This document shows positions 29,656 to 32,258 of a stretch of 32,258 bases of DNA, in pieces. Below the pieces are notes generated by a model. That model saw only the letters and a program-made list of their open reading frames with translations. It searched no databases and was not told the DNA's origin. The position numbers were made by a program, and so were the translations under genes. The first letter of the stretch is position 1. Each line of letters begins with the position of its first letter. The stretch is from JBECKQ01 sp040235375 (GTDB taxonomy: Bacteria > Planctomycetota > Phycisphaerae > UBA1845). The stretch covers positions 1-32,258 of the forward strand of contig JBECKQ010000448.1 of the NCBI GenBank assembly GCA_040235375.1. Reading direction: 5' to 3'.

Positions 29656-32133
29656 TCAGGCGCGCGTCACCCAGATCGGGCTCGTCCACGCGAGGTTGCG
29701 GTCCTCAAGCGTGACGCGCACGTAGTAATAGCTCGTTTTACCGCGCGGGCACTGCTCGTCGGTGAATGGGTAGCGGGACTGCTGATCTTCCCCGCCGAAC
29801 GAGTTAATGACCGTCCCGTCGCGAATGATTTCGATCCACCGCAGGCGACCCTCCTGGTATGGAATCGCGACGTCCACCCACAGATTCGGCGGCCCGTCGA
29901 CCTCGATCTCCGAGCCGATCGGATGGCCGTTGATGGCGAATCGCGGGCACAGCTTGACGCCCGTGGTCGCGAACGTGCGGCGCTGGTGGATCGCGTCGAG
30001 GATCGCGTCGCGCGTGCGCTCCTTGGCCCACACGCCGGTGAGACCCGCGCGGTAGCAGTTGCGCTTCCAGCAGACGCCGTGATGCCAGATCAGCCCGTGC
30101 TGATCGCAGCCGCCGACGATGGCGAAGCGTCTCCCCGCGGCCAGGCCGTCGCGGACGAAGCTGCCCTTCATACCGCCGCGGTGGCGAATCGGCTCGTTGC
30201 CCTCGTACTCGAACGCCCCGTGAACGGAACAGATTTCAACCGCCGCGATCACCTCCGGGTCCCATACGTCCCAGCGCACGCCGGTCCAGCCGATGTGATG
30301 CGGGATGGCGATGGCGCGATAAGGCCGCACCGCTTCGAGCATGTCCGGCAGATCGCGATAGCGCGGGTCGCCGTGGTCGAACAGCGGGATGGTCGGGTCC
30401 GGCGAATAGATGATGTAATGTCCCCAGCCGTGCCTGCCGTTCACCCGCGGCGTCGTCCATTCCTGGCCGAAGAACGTGACGAACTGACCGTCGGCGTGGT
30501 AGTGCTCGGCCACGTCTTTCAGTTCCTGCCATTGGCCGGGCATGATCGGCTTGCCGACGAAACGGTCGTGATCGGTCAGAACGTGGAAGTCGTCGTGGAA
30601 TACGTCGCGAGCGCGAAGATAGCATTCCTCCGGCTCGCCCATGCCGTCGCTGAAGCGCGAATGGCTGTGAATGTCGCCGATGTAGCACTCGAAACCGCTC
30701 AAGCCGTCATCGCTGCTTGGACCCTGCCACTCGTAGCGGTCGCAGACGCCGCTCAGTATTGCGGCAGCGCTACTGTTTCCGGCGTCAACCGGCTCGAGCA
30801 CCGGCGCCCCGATCGATTGATCGAAGCCGTCGATACGATGCAGCACGTTGGTCGACAGATCGCGCCGCGTCGCCCACAGGGCGCCGCTCGAGTCGAACAC
30901 GCCGCGCATCCATTTGCCGCGCCCGCCCCAGCCGTCCTTCGGCAGCCGGTACAGCGGAGACGCCCCGTCTTTGCCGTAGTACTGAACGCAGAAATTGTGC
31001 GAAGGCCGGCCGAGCACGCAGACCGTCCCCCATGGCGAGATCGCGAGTCGCGCGCATTCGAATCCCTGGTCCGTGCCGCCCAGCGTCGGCTTGCGCGTCT
31101 GCGCCGCGCCGGCCGGTTGGTGCCACGTATTGTCACTCAGCTTCAACGCCCGCACTTCGTACCAGCGGGGGATATCCCAGCCGGCGGTGCCGTCGCGGTT
31201 CGTCTGCCAGGCGACCCACAGCAGTTTGCCGTCGGGCGAAAATGTCATTGCCGGCAGGATGTCGGTGGCCGGATGAACCGAGGCCCGCATCAGGTCGGAC
31301 TGCCTGCTGCCGTCGCGCCCGATGAGAACGACGTAGATATTCTGCGTGCCCGGCGCGTCCTGCCGGTCGAACACGACGGCCAGGCGGTCGCCGTCCGGCG
31401 ACGCGCCGATGGCCGCGTGGCAGCAATCCTTCTCAGGCGAATCGGAAAGGTGCACGACCTCGCCGACCGGCGCGCCGTCCGCACCGACCGCTCGGCCGAC
31501 GATTTCGAACGCCCCCTTGCCGTTCGATGTCTCCTGCCAAATGGCGAAAGCGCGATCGCCGGCGGCGGCAATCGCCGGATGGAGTCGGACTCCGCTCGAT
31601 CCGCCGGAGAGTTGATGACACGCCCCGAATACCCCGCTCGCCGGATCGAACGCGCGCGAGAACATCTTCCAGCCGTCGGCCGTGTATGCCGCCCAAACGA
31701 TGACCAGCCGGTCCCCGACAGACGCGATTTCCGACTCGTGCGCCGCGCCGCGTGCCGCCTCATCCGCGCTGACCGGATGGACGTCTTCCCACTGCATCGC
31801 GGGTATCGAGAACGACCGCAGGTCGATCTCCGCTCCGCGATCTCCGCTCCGCGTCCAGGTCGTCCACAGGCGACTGCCGCTCGGGTCAAGCGCCAGTGTC
31901 GGATGGCTCTGCCCGAGGGGCTTCTCGTAGGGCAAACCGCCGGCCAGCCTGAACCCCTTACCATCCGCGTCGACCATCGTGGACTGCGATGGATCGCCCC
32001 ATCCGTCCGTGGCCAGCGCCCGCGCGAACGGCCGCGTGACCACCAGCCCGCCCGCTGCCGCAAAGACCGCCAGCGCATGCCGACGCGAGCACCGGAATTC
32101 GCCATCGAAAGGAACAAGATAATCGTTGCTCAC
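29656..32133 (-). CDS. Tat-exported beta-propeller-PHP metallohydrolase (CehA/McbA-like)
   Basis: An 825-residue protein. The N-terminus has a twin-arginine-like signal: S-R-R-H-A-L followed by A-V-F-A-A-A-G-G-L-V-V and an A-R-A-L-A end (about residues 20-47). Residues about 60-470 are repeated beta blades of BNR/TolB-like type (S-P-D-G-K-L-L-W-V-A-W and similar). The PHP domain has G-D-I-H-S-H-S (His489, His491), V-L-T-D-H-D (His522), I-P-H-H-I-G-W and G-G-C-D-Q-H, giving the metal-binding set of CehA/McbA-like hydrolases. A short beta domain ends the protein. PHP enzymes hydrolyse phosphoesters or amide-like bonds; the substrate here is unknown. GTG 32133 follows GGGGAGG at 6 nt. It is upstream of dacB in the same direction. 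Export before metal loading would be consistent with Tat use. Confidence 0.88.
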   Translation of the reverse strand: MSNDYLVPFDGEFRCSRRHALAVFAAAGGLVVTRPFARALATDGWGDPSQSTMVDADGKGFRLAGGLPYEKPLGQSHPTLALDPSGSRLWTTWTRSGDRGAEIDLRSFSIPAMQWEDVHPVSADEAARGAAHESEIASVGDRLVIVWAAYTADGWKMFSRAFDPASGVFGACHQLSGGSSGVRLHPAIAAAGDRAFAIWQETSNGKGAFEIVGRAVGADGAPVGEVVHLSDSPEKDCCHAAIGASPDGDRLAVVFDRQDAPGTQNIYVVLIGRDGSRQSDLMRASVHPATDILPAMTFSPDGKLLWVAWQTNRDGTAGWDIPRWYEVRALKLSDNTWHQPAGAAQTRKPTLGGTDQGFECARLAISPWGTVCVLGRPSHNFCVQYYGKDGASPLYRLPKDGWGGRGKWMRGVFDSSGALWATRRDLSTNVLHRIDGFDQSIGAPVLEPVDAGNSSAAAILSGVCDRYEWQGPSSDDGLSGFECYIGDIHSHSRFSDGMGEPEECYLRARDVFHDDFHVLTDHDRFVGKPIMPGQWQELKDVAEHYHADGQFVTFFGQEWTTPRVNGRHGWGHYIIYSPDPTIPLFDHGDPRYRDLPDMLEAVRPYRAIAIPHHIGWTGVRWDVWDPEVIAAVEICSVHGAFEYEGNEPIRHRGGMKGSFVRDGLAAGRRFAIVGGCDQHGLIWHHGVCWKRNCYRAGLTGVWAKERTRDAILDAIHQRRTFATTGVKLCPRFAINGHPIGSEIEVDGPPNLWVDVAIPYQEGRLRWIEIIRDGTVINSFGGEDQQSRYPFTDEQCPRGKTSYYYVRVTLEDRNLAWTSPIWVTRA

Positions 32134-32258
32134 AAGACACCTCCCCATCTGATGGATGGCAGCTTAAAGGCGTGGACAAACGCGCACAACCGCCGCGCCA
32201 GGGGTCTGGCTCGCTTTTGCCACAATGCCAGGGTCATCAGCGTCTTTTCTCCGCTCGT

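Noticed and set aside
24717..29725. Long plus-strand open frames opposite the C25 peptidase and DacB genes
   Set aside because: Same antisense artefact; the minus-strand products carry complete active-site motifs.
1..32258. CRISPR array, IS element or prophage
   Set aside because: No regularly spaced direct repeats, transposase motifs, terminal inverted repeats or phage structural genes were seen.

Overview
The window is a GC-rich chromosomal segment that most resembles a planctomycete, probably of the Phycisphaerae type. Two large secreted peptidases end in a short 'DCNGNG.PDACE'-like linker and/or paired EF-hand (dockerin-like) repeats, and there is also an exosortase, a gingipain-type C25 peptidase, a bacterial type III polyketide synthase and a divergent bL34. 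This is inference from gene content, not a phylogeny. I see no IS element, integrase, phage gene or CRISPR array.

Layout. 1-2029 (minus): thiL and tsaE, joined by a TAATG overlap, then a GT2 glycosyltransferase cut by the window edge. 2183-2323 (plus): rpmH (bL34) alone, without rnpA. 2683-6208 (minus): rpiB, an aconitase and a CaCA-type cation exchanger. 6414-17001: a block of small stress and housekeeping genes, almost all on the plus strand. These are a sucrose-phosphatase-like HAD enzyme, a small unknown protein, a double PRC-barrel protein, a TrkA_C membrane protein, a CBS-pair protein, a PfpI/DJ-1 protein, an orphan OmpR-type response regulator, a site-2 protease with CBS domains, an AI-2E permease, CsbD and a baeRF-type protein. 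A minus-strand three-fold-repeat membrane protein closes the block. 17485-19608: glgX, followed by a minus-strand tRNA-Lys(UUU) at 19679-19751. 20095-22509 (plus): an exosortase overlapping a second membrane protein, then a type III polyketide synthase. 22525-32133 (minus): a Tat-exported propeller-PHP metallohydrolase, lipoprotein DacB, a C25 peptidase and an M14 carboxypeptidase.

The two observations I rate highest are these. (1) Several intergenic regions of the 6.2-14.2 kb stress block carry CTTAA-type half-sites repeated about every 10-12 bp. Two of them have identical internal spacing (10 then 12 bp) and end 9-10 bp before a -10-like hexamer. This is the geometry of OmpR/PhoB-family binding sites, and the block encodes an orphan OmpR-type regulator. 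(2) The membrane protein overlapping the exosortase aligns with it almost without gaps through the catalytic region. It keeps the Arg and His positions but has His where the exosortase has its catalytic Cys, so it looks like a pseudo-exosortase partner.

Many starts here are GTG chosen by a good Shine-Dalgarno sequence, so several N-termini are shorter than the longest open frame.
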